Of a stretch of 64,000 bases of DNA, positions 35,172-45,203 are shown in pieces. The first letter of the stretch is position 1, and each line of letters begins with the position of its first letter. A model generated the notes under the pieces. That model was given only the letters and a program-made list of their open reading frames with translations. It was not told where the DNA came from and ran no database searches. A program made the translations under genes and the position numbers. This stretch comes from Takakia lepidozioides (taxonomy: Eukaryota > Streptophyta > Takakiopsida > Takakiales > Takakiaceae): NCBI GenBank assembly GCA_030704615.1, contig CM060731.1, positions 22,382,001 through 22,446,000 on the forward strand, read 5' to 3'.

Positions 35172-35459
35172 GGCATTAAGTCACTACGTACCATCTCACC
35201 CCAGCCTCCTGGGGACTTTCTCTCTCTCCTGCAGCGGGAGGACCGCCTATGCCCTGCTTGCACAGGGCGCAACCAGGAAATTGAAACTGAAGAACACTTC
35301 TTCTTCTATTGCCCCCTATACTATGAGATCCGTGGGAGATTCCATTGTCTATTCCGTGGAACCCAATCTCTCACTGAAGTCTTCCACTATGAGGATCAGA
35401 AATGTTTGGCAGCTTACCTGCACGAGGCATTCACCCTTAGACAATCACTCGAACAATAG
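35172..35459 (+). pseudogene. LINE reverse-transcriptase C-terminus fragment
   Basis: The frame reads SLLQREDRLCPACTGR, then ETEEHFFFYCPLYYEIRGRF, and ends at a TAG at 35457-35459. The pattern Cys-x2-Cys, Glu-Thr-Glu-Glu-His, Cys-Pro-x-Tyr, Arg is that of the zinc-knuckle end of plant L1-type LINE proteins. Upstream catalytic parts are absent, which is the usual 5' truncation. The repetitive tail at 35556-35613 fits a LINE 3' end. Confidence 0.6.
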
Positions 35460-35555
35460 TTCTTTTCTCTGACTCTGGTTTTCCTATTTTCTCTCATGTT
35501 CTTCCTTCCACTTTGTCCCATAAGCTCTATGAGCTGTCCACGGACGTTATAAAGC

Positions 35556-35573
35556 ACCATTTCATTTCATTTC

Positions 35574-35613
<40 letters not shown>
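35556..35613. repeat. (ATTTC)n then (TC)n microsatellite
   Basis: Four ATTTC units run into about 18 TC units. The position, 100 bases after the LINE stop codon, suggests it grew from a LINE 3' tail. Confidence 0.85.
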
Positions 35614-35617
<4 letters not shown>

Positions 35618-37045
35618 TCAATTCTATGGATAATTACTGTCTGGGTGTTGAGATACAGAGTACAAGACTTAAATTGGATATGCGTATGTCAGTACTGGAA
35701 AGTGGGAAGAAAATGAGAAAGGGAGACCTTTTCTCTCCATTAGAAGCTTGTTGATATAGAAAGTAACCTATTCATGTTGCCCCTGTTAGAGTTTTGTAGA
35801 TCCTACAGCTTTTCCCCATCAATGTGACTTCCACCCTATATAGAATATATTTCTTTCTTCTCTGGCTACTTGTCGCAGGCAGATGCCCTTTTGCTGACAC
35901 GTTTTCTTCTTTTTGAGGCAAAACAATGCTGAAAGTTGTGACCAGTGCTGGTATGCGGTGGTAACCCGCATCTCAATAGCTTGCTTGAGAAACTGTGAAG
36001 TCAAAAATCATTCTAATCTATCTCCCTATTTCCATCAAGAAGCACAGCTCATGCAACATACCTTGGCAAAGAGTCTCAGAAACAGGCTTTGATATCTCAA
36101 AGAGAAGATAAAAAAGTTTCCAATTTGTTTGCAAATCTAGAATGAGAAGTTTGAGGCCCAGGTGGGGAGCCATTGCCAATTGCTTGTGAACTTACAGTGG
36201 TTCCAGGCAGACAAGTGGCCCAGCTGTTGCCATCAGTGACAGTAGTGTGAAATGATGAGACGGTGATATTCCACGTCAATAGAATAAGGGAAAGACTGGT
36301 AACAAGGTAAACCCAGTAAGCTTTGTTGTGTCAAGAGTTGTTAAAATTAACCTTGTGAGTATTGCATGTCAGAGTCATATGTTAATTAGAGGAAATGGAT
36401 TTGAGGTTTAGATAATCATTTGAGAAACTGGGGGAGGTCCCACTCCCTGTAAAAGTGATGACAGGAGAATTTGATGTACAATAACAAAAGAGGTGAAAGG
36501 TTAGGAAGTGTTAGAACTGCCCATCCCTGCAGCTTTCGGCATTTTTTGTCCTTCTTAGTTGAATTACCGCTAGGCCAGCAGGTGGAAACTTTCTCAGCCA
36601 GGTGGCCTTACCAAACATGGTGCCGGGCTTGTTACATCAAAAACATTCAAACTGCTTCATTGCCCATGGGAGAGTTTGGAATGGCTCCCTCAGGTTGCAA
36701 CTCAAAAAATGACTTACAAGATGCAACACGTGAAAGAGGGATTTCAATTTGCCAGTAAGAATGGCGCCCTACTGGATGCCACAGCGATGGACAACTACTT
36801 TACTATCCTCCCCGACTGGGCCTCGTCCAATATTAAGCAACATGGCTCTGGGCACTCACTAGTCTTACCCTCAGCCTCCTCCACTTGGGAGGTTAAGAGA
36901 CCTCACGCGGTACAAGTCTACTCACAGGCCCTCCAAATAATAAGTACACATTGATCTTTGGCATATGTAATATTTACTGACAGTGGAAACCAAGAAATAT
37001 CCACCAACTAGTCTGATAGAGAAGGAGAGGGGATACAATGGAAGG
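35614..37045. other. no recognisable gene
   Basis: Short frames only. The right end is the 3' flank of the AP-4 sigma gene. Confidence 0.45.
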
Positions 37046-38318
37046 CTATGAGGATTTGTCCATGAGTTGGATAGGGGTCAAAATGTTGGTTTTGTTGGTC
37101 TCCACAACACAGCCATTCATGATCATCTCCTCCAACATGAAGTGCGCTTTCTCCAGATGGAACATTATGTCCAATTCACACTGGACACACCCAACCATGC
37201 CATTTGGTTAAAACATGTAATTCTGCTCTTTGAACTGCAATGAGATAATTTGTACCTAACAGGCCGGCTATGGATGACACTCTTGACCTGACACTCTTGA
37301 CCACCTACCAAATGCAGGTTCTAGGAACTGAAAGATTGGAGAGAGACTCCTTAACAGATCCCTATGATTAAGATAGCCTAGAGAGATAGATCGTGACTTT
37401 CCAAGAAGAGTACTGGGGAGCGAGCCCAAAACTGGCACACTGCCCATGCAAAGCTGATGACAAACTGACAGGGCTGATTCACTGACTAGAGTTGACTAGA
37501 AAGCATAATGTGCAATAGTGTCATAGAAAGACGAAGTGTGTACCACATTGCCGAAGTACCGATCCATTGTCTCGACCACGCTATGGATAAACTCCAAAAT
37601 CGCCATTTCATTCTGCATTCAGTTTATTTAACCTAATTCAGACCCTGCAGCAAATATGCGCCTTTGGAACCCAAAATCATTCCAATCCTTCACATTCAAG
37701 TACAAACAGCCAACAAATGATCTGACGAGCTTGGATTTCAGATTGGACTTGGGTTGATTGCATTCTCTCAGTGTTCTCAGCATCCCCAAAACCGAATTCC
37801 GTATATACGCGCCAGGAGCTACACTGCTAGACCTCAGCAACATTGACACATGCACATGAGGAAACGAAGTGGACATGCGTAAATACGGAAGGACTTTGTC
37901 AACTCATGGAGGTAAGAGACCAGTACCTCTTCGCCATCAACGCCAACGAGGAAGAAGAGAGAGGCATAGCGGCGATAAATTATCTTGTAGTTACGGTGCT
38001 CCACAAACGAACACTGTCATCAAACACAACGGACGCGTTCAGCACTTACACCACAGTTGTTCTCCATGGAAGAGAGATCTTTGTTGGAAACTCAATTGTG
38101 ACAAACAGTTGTCCGCCGAAGAAGGTCAGGCAAGGGGGAATCGCAATTCCGTCAAAAAAGAGGATGCAACAGCTCACCTGATTATCAGATCGGGCCAGAC
38201 ACTTCCTGACAATTTCGCCTTCGAGTGCACGCCGCTCATCGATGGTGAGGTACTCATAGTACTGTGCTAGTCTGGTTTGCCCCTGCTTGTTCACCAGCAG
38301 CACAAAGCGTATGGCCAT
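37046..38318 (-). CDS. AP4S: AP-4 complex subunit sigma (four exons)
   Basis: Four exons on the minus strand join without a break into 143 residues, the usual length of the AP-4 small subunit. Exon 1 is 38178-38318 (MAIRFVLLVNKQGQTRLAQY...RKCLARSDNQ). Exon 2 is 37927-38013 (CSFVEHRNYKIIYRRYASLF...GVDGEE). Exon 3 is 37544-37612 (NEMAILEFIHSVVETMDRYF). Exon 4 is 37046-37180 (CELDIMFHLEKAHFMLEEMI...LMDKSS). All introns begin with GT and end with AG. The sequence matches the sigma subunit of the AP-4 adaptor, which packs cargo into vesicles at the trans-Golgi network. A CT-rich leader precedes the ATG at 38318. The gene is divergent from the PPR gene, 487 bases apart, and they probably share a promoter region. 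Confidence 0.95.
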
Positions 38319-38498
38319 CTCCCTCTCTCTGAGCTCTCTCTCTCTCGCAAAATCTGTTGCAAAGCAGATGCTCAAAGGGATTGTGAGAACAGTTTGTTCG
38401 TTCGTTCATCAATTGTCGTTCGTGTTTATTTCCGTTTGTTGTTTCGTCCGTCTGGTCATTCGGCAGTTTCATAACTTAAACTATGGTGTCTACGCTCG

Positions 38499-38520
38499 GT
38501 TAGGGTTAGGGTTAGGGTTA
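38499..38520. promoter_or_regulatory. (TTAGGG)n motif in shared promoter
   Basis: GGTTAGGGTTAGGGTTAGGG lies between the AP-4 sigma and PPR genes. The unit is the six-base TTAGGG, not the plant TTTAGGG seen at 4.5 kb. Short telomere-like boxes (telo-boxes) occur in many plant promoters of housekeeping and organelle-biogenesis genes. Function here is inferred from position. Confidence 0.6.
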
Positions 38521-38805
38521 ACGGGTTGGGTAGAAGGACTTCGTTTTGGTTTCCTTCTTCGAACCTTGAATCCGCCCTCCGAGTACTCGCACAGGATTGG
38601 TAATTCTCAGTGCAGTGATGCAGCTCCCAAGGCACAGGTAATTGCAGCAGATGTGATTTGAAAGCTACATGTGAACACCTCGTGGCATTGTTCTCGTTAG
38701 AAGAATGGAGCTCGCAGAGTCGGTACTTCTCATCGCAGTGGTGCAGCTGAATGCAGGCAACTTGAAGTTTCTTAGCACGTTGTACTTGAATGCCTTGTAA
38801 GCAAG

Positions 38806-41448
38806 ATGGACCGCACTGTGTGTTGTTTCGAATTAGGACACACAGTGCATCCGACATTATTCGCGGGAGTAGTGAAATTGGGAGTCTGGAATCAGACCCG
38901 GTTGCTTGTTGGGAGTCTTTGTGGGGCCGACGTTATGAGTCCTAGCATGGTCACCATCACCACTGGTTCTAGAGGTAAAAAAGGAGAGGTTGTGCAATGG
39001 AACAAGGACATTTGTCGAATTAGTGGAGATGCGAGCACATTGTGTAAGGAGGGGCGATGGAATGAGGCAGAGCACATTCTGGATCTCTTGGAGCAACGGG
39101 GCTTCCAGGCTTATTCCGAGACGTGTCGTCGTCTTTTGCAGGAGTGTGCTGTGACAAATGCCCTGGCATTTGGCAAGGGCGTCCACGCCCACATTGTTAG
39201 AAGTCGATTTAAGCCAGACATTCTTCTAGGAACCACACTTGTGAGCATGTATTGCAAATGCGGGAGTGTCTTATATGCTCGCTACTTGTTCGACAATATG
39301 CCCGAACGGAATGTAGTCTCATGGACTGCAATGATTGCCGGGTTAGCTCAGCAAGGACATGGCATAGAGGCATTTGAACTGTTCTTGCAAATGAAACGAG
39401 AAGGCGTGAATCCAACCAAGGTCACTTTTGTGAGCATCCTGAGCGCATGTGCCAGCCCAGCTGCTCTGGAACAGGGCAGGTGGCTACATTCTGGAATCAT
39501 CGAAGACGGATTTGAGGTAGATGTCCGAGTGGGGACTGCTCTTGTCAGGATGTACCTCAAGTGCGGGAGTGTGGCAGATGCGCGGCGGGTCTTCTTGAAG
39601 ATGCCCAACCGCAATGTGATCACGTGGACTGTAATGATTGCAGGATCTGCTGAGCACGGTCTTTGTGAGGAGTCTTTTAAGCTGTTTAGGGAAATGCAAA
39701 GGGAAGGAGTTAGGCCAAACAAGGTCACGTACGTGAGTATCCTGAGCGCATATGCTAGCCCAGAATTTCTAGAACAAGGCAAGGTAGTCCATGAGGACAT
39801 CCTCAAAGATGGACTTGAATCAGATGTCTTTGTTGGGACTGCCCTTGTTACCATGTATTGCAAATGCGGGAGTGTGTGTGATGGGCGCCGAGTGTTCGAC
39901 AATATGCCTGAACGAAGTGTGGCCTCATGGAATACGATGATTGCAGGATGTGGTCTGCATGGTCATAGTGATGGTGCTTTCGAACTCTATCGGCAAATGC
40001 AAAGAGAAGGCATGAAGGCAGATAAGGTCACTTTTATTAGTATCCTGGGCGCATGTGCCAGTCCAGGAGCTCTGAAATATTGTAAATGGATCCATTCGGA
40101 CATCATCAAAGCTGGATTTGAGTCAGGTGTCGCCGTGCAGAACGCACTTGTCTGCATGTACTGGAAGTGTGGGAGTGTGGCTGACGCCCGACTAGTGTTC
40201 GACAAAATGCCTGAGCGAGACATTGTCTCCTGGAATGCCATAATTGCAGGACTTTCTCAGCAAGGGCGTGGTGCAGAGGCACTTGAACTGTTTCAGCAAA
40301 TGCAACTTGCAGGTGTGAAGCCTGACAAGGTGACTTCCATTAGCATCCTCAAAGCATGTGGCAGCCTAGCAGCCCTGGAAAAGGGTAAGTGGGTTCATGC
40401 CCACATTATTAAATCTGGATCTGAATCAGATGTTCGAGTGGGAAATGCTTTGGTTGACATGTATGCCAAGTGCGGGAAACTAGGGGATGCACGAAAAACG
40501 TTTGATAAAATGATTGAACAAGATGTGGTATCATGGACTGCGATGATCATTGGCTACTCTCTGCATGGAGATGGAAAGGAGGCCCTCCAGCTCTTTGAAC
40601 AAATGGAAGTGGAAGGGGTGAAGCCAAATCATATAACATTCACTGGTGTGCTGTCAGCATGCAGCCATGGGGGTCTGGTGGATGAAGGCTATCATTATTT
40701 TGACTCTATGAGTCGGGATCATGGAATCACGCCAACAGAAATGCATTACAGCTGTATGGTTGACCTTCTTGGCCGTGCAGGACGGCTGGATGAGGCAGAG
40801 GATTTTATCAACAATGTGTCATTTGAACCAGATGCTTCTGTATGGAGGCCCTTGCTTGGTGCCTGCAAAATTCATGGCAAGGTGGCTCTAGCAGAACGTG
40901 TTGCTGAACGTATTCTCAAGCTGGAACCACTGAATGCTGGAGTGTATGTCCTTCTTTCAAACATCTATGCTGTGGCTGGTAGGTGGGATGATATAGTTAA
41001 AGTGAGAAAAGTGATGAAGGTCAGAGGTGTGAAGAAGGAGCCAGGACACAGCTCGATTGAGGTCAAGAACAGGGTACATACATTTGTTGCAGAAGACAGA
41101 TCACACCCACGGACAGAAGAGATCTATTCCATGTTGGAAAGCTTGATCAGGCAGATGAAGGAGGTGGGATATGTACCAGACACACACTTTGTCTTGCAGG
41201 ATTTGGACCAGATTTCAAAGGAACAGACTCTCTGCCACCACAGCGAAAAGCTGGCCATTGCTTTTGGGCTCATCAGCACACCCCCAAGAACCACTATCCG
41301 GATAATCAAGAACCTTCGGATCTGTGGCGATTGCCACACTGCTTCGAAGTTCATCTCCAAAATTTCTGGGCGAGAAATTGTTGCAAGGGATGCCAACCAC
41401 TTTCATTACTTCAAAGATGGGAGGTGTTCTTGTCGAGATTATTGGTGA
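38806..41448 (+). CDS. PPR protein, PLS class with E and DYW domains
   Basis: An intact 880-codon, intronless frame. The N-terminus (about 100 residues) probably targets an organelle. Around residues 100-640 run repeated P, L and S motifs with signatures such as GTTLVSMYCKCGSVLYARYL and MPERDIVSWNAIIAGLSQQG. The E region follows (PDASVWRPLLGACKIHGKVA). The final 136 residues form a DYW domain with the zinc/deaminase motifs HSEKLAIAFG and CGDCHTASKF, ending CSCRDYW. Such proteins bind one organellar RNA site each and convert C to U. All key residues are present, so it is likely active. The start is uncertain, since later Met residues (such as the one before SPSMVTIT) could serve. Target organelle and RNA are unknown. 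Confidence 0.95.
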   Translation: MDRTVCCFELGHTVHPTLFAGVVKLGVWNQTRLLVGSLCGADVMSPSMVTITTGSRGKKGEVVQWNKDICRISGDASTLCKEGRWNEAEHILDLLEQRGFQAYSETCRRLLQECAVTNALAFGKGVHAHIVRSRFKPDILLGTTLVSMYCKCGSVLYARYLFDNMPERNVVSWTAMIAGLAQQGHGIEAFELFLQMKREGVNPTKVTFVSILSACASPAALEQGRWLHSGIIEDGFEVDVRVGTALVRMYLKCGSVADARRVFLKMPNRNVITWTVMIAGSAEHGLCEESFKLFREMQREGVRPNKVTYVSILSAYASPEFLEQGKVVHEDILKDGLESDVFVGTALVTMYCKCGSVCDGRRVFDNMPERSVASWNTMIAGCGLHGHSDGAFELYRQMQREGMKADKVTFISILGACASPGALKYCKWIHSDIIKAGFESGVAVQNALVCMYWKCGSVADARLVFDKMPERDIVSWNAIIAGLSQQGRGAEALELFQQMQLAGVKPDKVTSISILKACGSLAALEKGKWVHAHIIKSGSESDVRVGNALVDMYAKCGKLGDARKTFDKMIEQDVVSWTAMIIGYSLHGDGKEALQLFEQMEVEGVKPNHITFTGVLSACSHGGLVDEGYHYFDSMSRDHGITPTEMHYSCMVDLLGRAGRLDEAEDFINNVSFEPDASVWRPLLGACKIHGKVALAERVAERILKLEPLNAGVYVLLSNIYAVAGRWDDIVKVRKVMKVRGVKKEPGHSSIEVKNRVHTFVAEDRSHPRTEEIYSMLESLIRQMKEVGYVPDTHFVLQDLDQISKEQTLCHHSEKLAIAFGLISTPPRTTIRIIKNLRICGDCHTASKFISKISGREIVARDANHFHYFKDGRCSCRDYW

Positions 41449-43556
41449 TAGTAAGCGAAATAAGCAGCAGACATAATTCTTCAGATTGTTTGGTCTTTGG
41501 GGTCAACATTAGATATTTGTTGACCACACTGGACGAGGGTTCTTCCTGACCTGTCCACGCTTGTGACTCGAGTTTCGAGTGGCTGGCGCCTCAGATTAGT
41601 AAACCCTTATATCTATTCTGGATGCAAGTCACAGTGAACTACAGGACACAATTCCAGGGAGTCTTTCAACAGTGAAGCCTCTCCTGATCAGGGCTCTGCA
41701 CACTTGCTTTCTGTGGATGCCATTCTCAGGTAATCTTGGTCTTTGTCTCCTTTCTTTGATTATCATAATCTTGCTTGTTACTTCTCTCCATTGTTTCAGA
41801 GATCTTTCTGTTCTCCAACTTTAATAACTCAGATAATTCATGCAGATGTAACCCCTCAAGTTGTGAGTAAGAGCCTAAGGGAGGGAGTAAGATATGCAGT
41901 TTGCCGTAGCCTTGTGGCCGTAGACCCCACAGAACAGATAGTTGCGAGGGTCTCACGCCGGTAGGGTGACTGACCTTGATAAAGACAATTAGTTCAGGTT
42001 TTCCAGATATCCTCTAGAAAGCCCTTCACACAAGCATCAAGTTGCTGTGTCTCAGCTGCCCATCAATTAGACCTCAACAGGGCCAGGGCTTAAGGCTCAG
42101 CCGCAAGATTTTCTAAGCTGGTGAACAGAGGTGTGGGTACAAGATATGTGAGTAAGATATGAAGAGACAGACAAAGTGAGATCATATGAAGTTCAAACCT
42201 GGGGATGGATGAAAAGGGAAGAGGAAATTTCGGTCACTCATGTTGTGATGGTTGTCTTCAGGTGGAAATTTTATCCTCTCTTCATAATCTTGCAGCAGGG
42301 GGTACCAGGAATCATCTGAGTGGAGATCAGTTGCCAAAATGGGGTAGAAGCTATCGACTTCTAGAGGACGTTGTTCTGCCGTCAAACACTTCAAATGTGA
42401 ATACTGCACACAAATGTGCAACTTCACCTATTCCGGGTCGTCTCTCCCCCTCAGTCAACAACTAAACAGGGAGCTACCCAAGACACGTGCACAATGCAAA
42501 ATGGCTAGATATGGTTCCACCGTGACATGTTGACAGGCTGGGTCGGAGATTGGGTGAGCCAGTAGCAAACTTGGCAGTCCCATTGTTGAGGGACATTCCC
42601 TCCAGTTGAACAAATCGCCCTCAACAGCTCAGGAAGTATCCCTGTAGAATTTGGAAATCTCACAGGTCTTGGAGGGTTAGGGTTAATGCAAAATATTTCT
42701 CTCTGGGGTTCTGCCTCAGGAGTCCATGGGATTCAATTCTTTCTACTACCAGTTTGAACAGCTTAATAGGGACAATTGCGACTTGGGTGAGATCCAGGCC
42801 TTGGACTCGTCCTTCAGCAGAAATCAAATGGGGCTTACGGTGAGCTACTTTCAAACTTAAGTTTACTCTCTCCCCTCAGTTTATGGTTCAAGATGAATCC
42901 ACATTCTGAAAACCCTCCAACTGTAGATCAGATCTTTTTAGTACTTCTTTTGCTACGTTTAATTGCAAGTATGGAGATATCTCAATACTTATATGGATCT
43001 TTCTTCCTTATGGGTAATGCTGACATTCGGCAAGATAAAGCCAGTTCTGGTGGGTCAGATGACCAACAGTACTCGTCTTTTAAGTGTCCATCGTCATGAA
43101 AGCAGCCATCTGGGTGGCTGCAACTCATCACTTGTTTCATATCCTTTCAGCCGTTTTTGGTACTTCATATTTCTGAAAAGGTCACATGTATACTGAGAAG
43201 AACCAAAGAACAGCTCTCCTGGAGATCAGCACTTTGTTCTATTCAATACCTACCTATTGCCATTCACTAATTTGTCCACTGCACATCCAACCACATTCTT
43301 CACGTGGTCCACCTATACTGAAATTACACCAACTTTCAAAATGCTGGAATTTCATGTCCTTCACTCAGTTCACTGTCTGTCAGAATCTTTTATACTCGCT
43401 TTTCTTGCATTCTGCTCAGTACGTCAGTGCAAAAGTACGGAAGTTGCCCATTCTTACATGATGCCAACTGCATGGAATAGATGTTGGGAGGTAGATAGGT
43501 TGATAAGGCTAAGTATAGAGGTATTTAGCTTTTGTCTCCTTTGAACTTCTGTTGTC
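41449..43556. other. intergenic, weak LRR-like trace
   Basis: Near 42630-42680 one frame reads NSSGSIPVEFGNLTGL, which resembles a leucine-rich repeat of a receptor kinase, but no further repeats hold up. Two TTAGGG units occur near 42676. Otherwise no gene is seen. Confidence 0.4.
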
Positions 43557-43628
43557 GGCCCCATAGTCTAGTGGTTACGACATTGGACTTTGAATCCAAG
43601 AGCCCGAGTTCGAATCTCGGTGGGGCCT
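43557..43628 (+). tRNA. trnQ-UUG: tRNA-Gln (anticodon TTG)
   Basis: The 72 bases fold as a standard cloverleaf. The acceptor stem GGCCCCA pairs with TGGGGCC, followed by discriminator T. The anticodon stem TTGGA pairs with TCCAA around the loop CTTTGAA, anticodon TTG at 43590-43592. The T arm is CCGAG-TTCGAAT-CTCGG. There is no intron and no encoded CCA, as expected of a nuclear gene. A T5 run at 43663-43667 could end Pol III transcription. It resembles plant nuclear tRNA-Gln and reads CAA codons. Confidence 0.95.
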
Positions 43629-44726
43629 TGTAAAAATCGCTGAGTATATACTCTAAAAGCTCTTTTTCCAGGGTTTAGCCATGCCGACCTTGCAGGATCA
43701 TTCCGATAGAAAAAATCTGCGTCCTGGCGGACACGGCTATGAGCGAGTGGGCCTAGGTATCATTGCGTGTTCTTTTTTTGATAAACATCATTGTCAATCG
43801 TCATAGAATGGAAATTTGAAAGAAAAGAAGTATGTATGTATTAATATTAAGTATGTATTAATATTATTATATCCTTAATATGTATTCCTTACATATATTT
43901 TATTTATAAATACATTCCTTAATATCTCCTTAAATATTAGTTTATTATTATTATTATTTTAAGGAAATGGGAGTGGACAATGGACACCCTTGAACTTTAT
44001 AAAAAGAGGAAAGAACAACATCCGCAAGGTACATAGACGAAAAACTAACCTCTGGAGGGTGCCATAGAGGCTTGTAAGATGGAGGGGGGATGCTAGAGTC
44101 TGAGCCTAGGAGCCTTGAGTGCCCAAGGCACTCAAGGAGGTGGAGCCCCGCACACCGGGTTGCGGTGGGGGTGGCTCCACAAGGGGTGGTGGTAGCTTAG
44201 CGGGACTTAGTGGGGGTGGCATAGGACTCACCATGGGGTGGAGACCTCGAGGTGGGAGTCGTGGGGAGTCTTGGGACTCATCACGGTCCATTGGGGCCGC
44301 GGTGAGTGGGCCAAGACTCACCGCGACTCACCACCGGGAATCGAGGGTCTTCGTGGTGGTTCGCCATAAAATGGCATGGCTGGTTGTGAAACCCTCGCGG
44401 ACAGCTACAGAAGTATATATAGGGAGTAGTAACCCCGAGAACGGTGCAAGCCCGTTGGTGACCAAAAACTAGTGAGTAAGCGAGCGAGCCGGAAAGCGAC
44501 CAAAGAGTGGGGAGCTGTTCCGGACTGCCATCTACCAAAGGGAATTCTCCTAGTCCCAATTAGGTGGAGGGTTTAGTGGGAAGCGAAGGGGGGACCGTTA
44601 TGTCCCGGTGAGCAGCCGAAGCTCCAAGTTGGCCCGGGCGGCCAGGTTGGGAGTCAGGCGCGCGCATCAAAGCGAGTAACTATGACTTGAAGGGGAGCTT
44701 ACCGAAGTGAGGTGCGCGACAAGGTT
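43629..44726 (+). promoter_or_regulatory. AT-rich spacer then promoter-like GC-rich region
   Basis: 43780-43970 is AT-rich with repeated TTAATATTATTA words. 44040-44400 is GC-rich, with GGGACTCA/TGAGTCCC words in both orientations. A TATA box (TATATATAG, 44414-44422) follows, then a 250-base leader without a gene. The layout suggests a solo LTR or a detached transposon promoter. I could not find paired ends. Confidence 0.3.
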
Positions 44727-44950
44727 TCTGTTATTGAAGAAGAGGTGAAAAAAAAATCATATGGTCATCATGAATGCTTATTTAGGGTTTGTTTGTATAA
44801 AGGACGTGGAAAACAAATGAGCTGTCATTGTGAAACTTGTTCAGGTGCCTGTTATTCAAGAAGAAGTGGAAAAAAAAACAGATGGTCATCATGAAGCTCA
44901 TTTACGCAATGCTTCTGTAGAGGCCGTGAAAAAATAAAATGAGCTTTCAT
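44727..44950. repeat. imperfect direct duplication of about 120 bases
   Basis: TGTTATTGAAGAAGAGGTGA to GAGCTGTCAT (44729-44828) recurs as TGTTATTCAAGAAGAAGTGG to GAGCTTTCAT (44850-44950). Both share ATGGTCATCATGAA. Confidence 0.7.
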
Positions 44951-45030
44951 ACCCACCGTTCCATGTTTGGCAGGCCCGCGAACAAAATATATATATATTT
45001 TGCTCGGGGAAATATTGGGGGTGGGGGCAG

Positions 45031-45050
45031 AAGTGCGTTGACGCACTCAA
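45031..45050. repeat. isolated copy of the 24-bp palindrome
   Basis: AAGTGCGTTGACGCACTCAA lies just beyond the 3' end of the transposase. It belongs to the family at 49738-51034. Confidence 0.75.
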
Positions 45051-45203
45051 TTTTAGAGGCTCGTTAACCAAACCCGATGGAAAAATAAACTACCTTTCAT
45101 AACGAGACATCGTCTGTTTGTCCAGATTTAAGAACTGAGTATACATGTTCTACAAACAAGGCAACCCTTTCCGACACTGCGAAAAATCGCAACATATGCA
45201 ACA

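Noticed and set aside
42600-42700. Possible leucine-rich-repeat receptor fragment
   Set aside because: Only one repeat-like phrase (NSSGSIPVEFGNLTGL) is present. That is too short to call a gene fragment.
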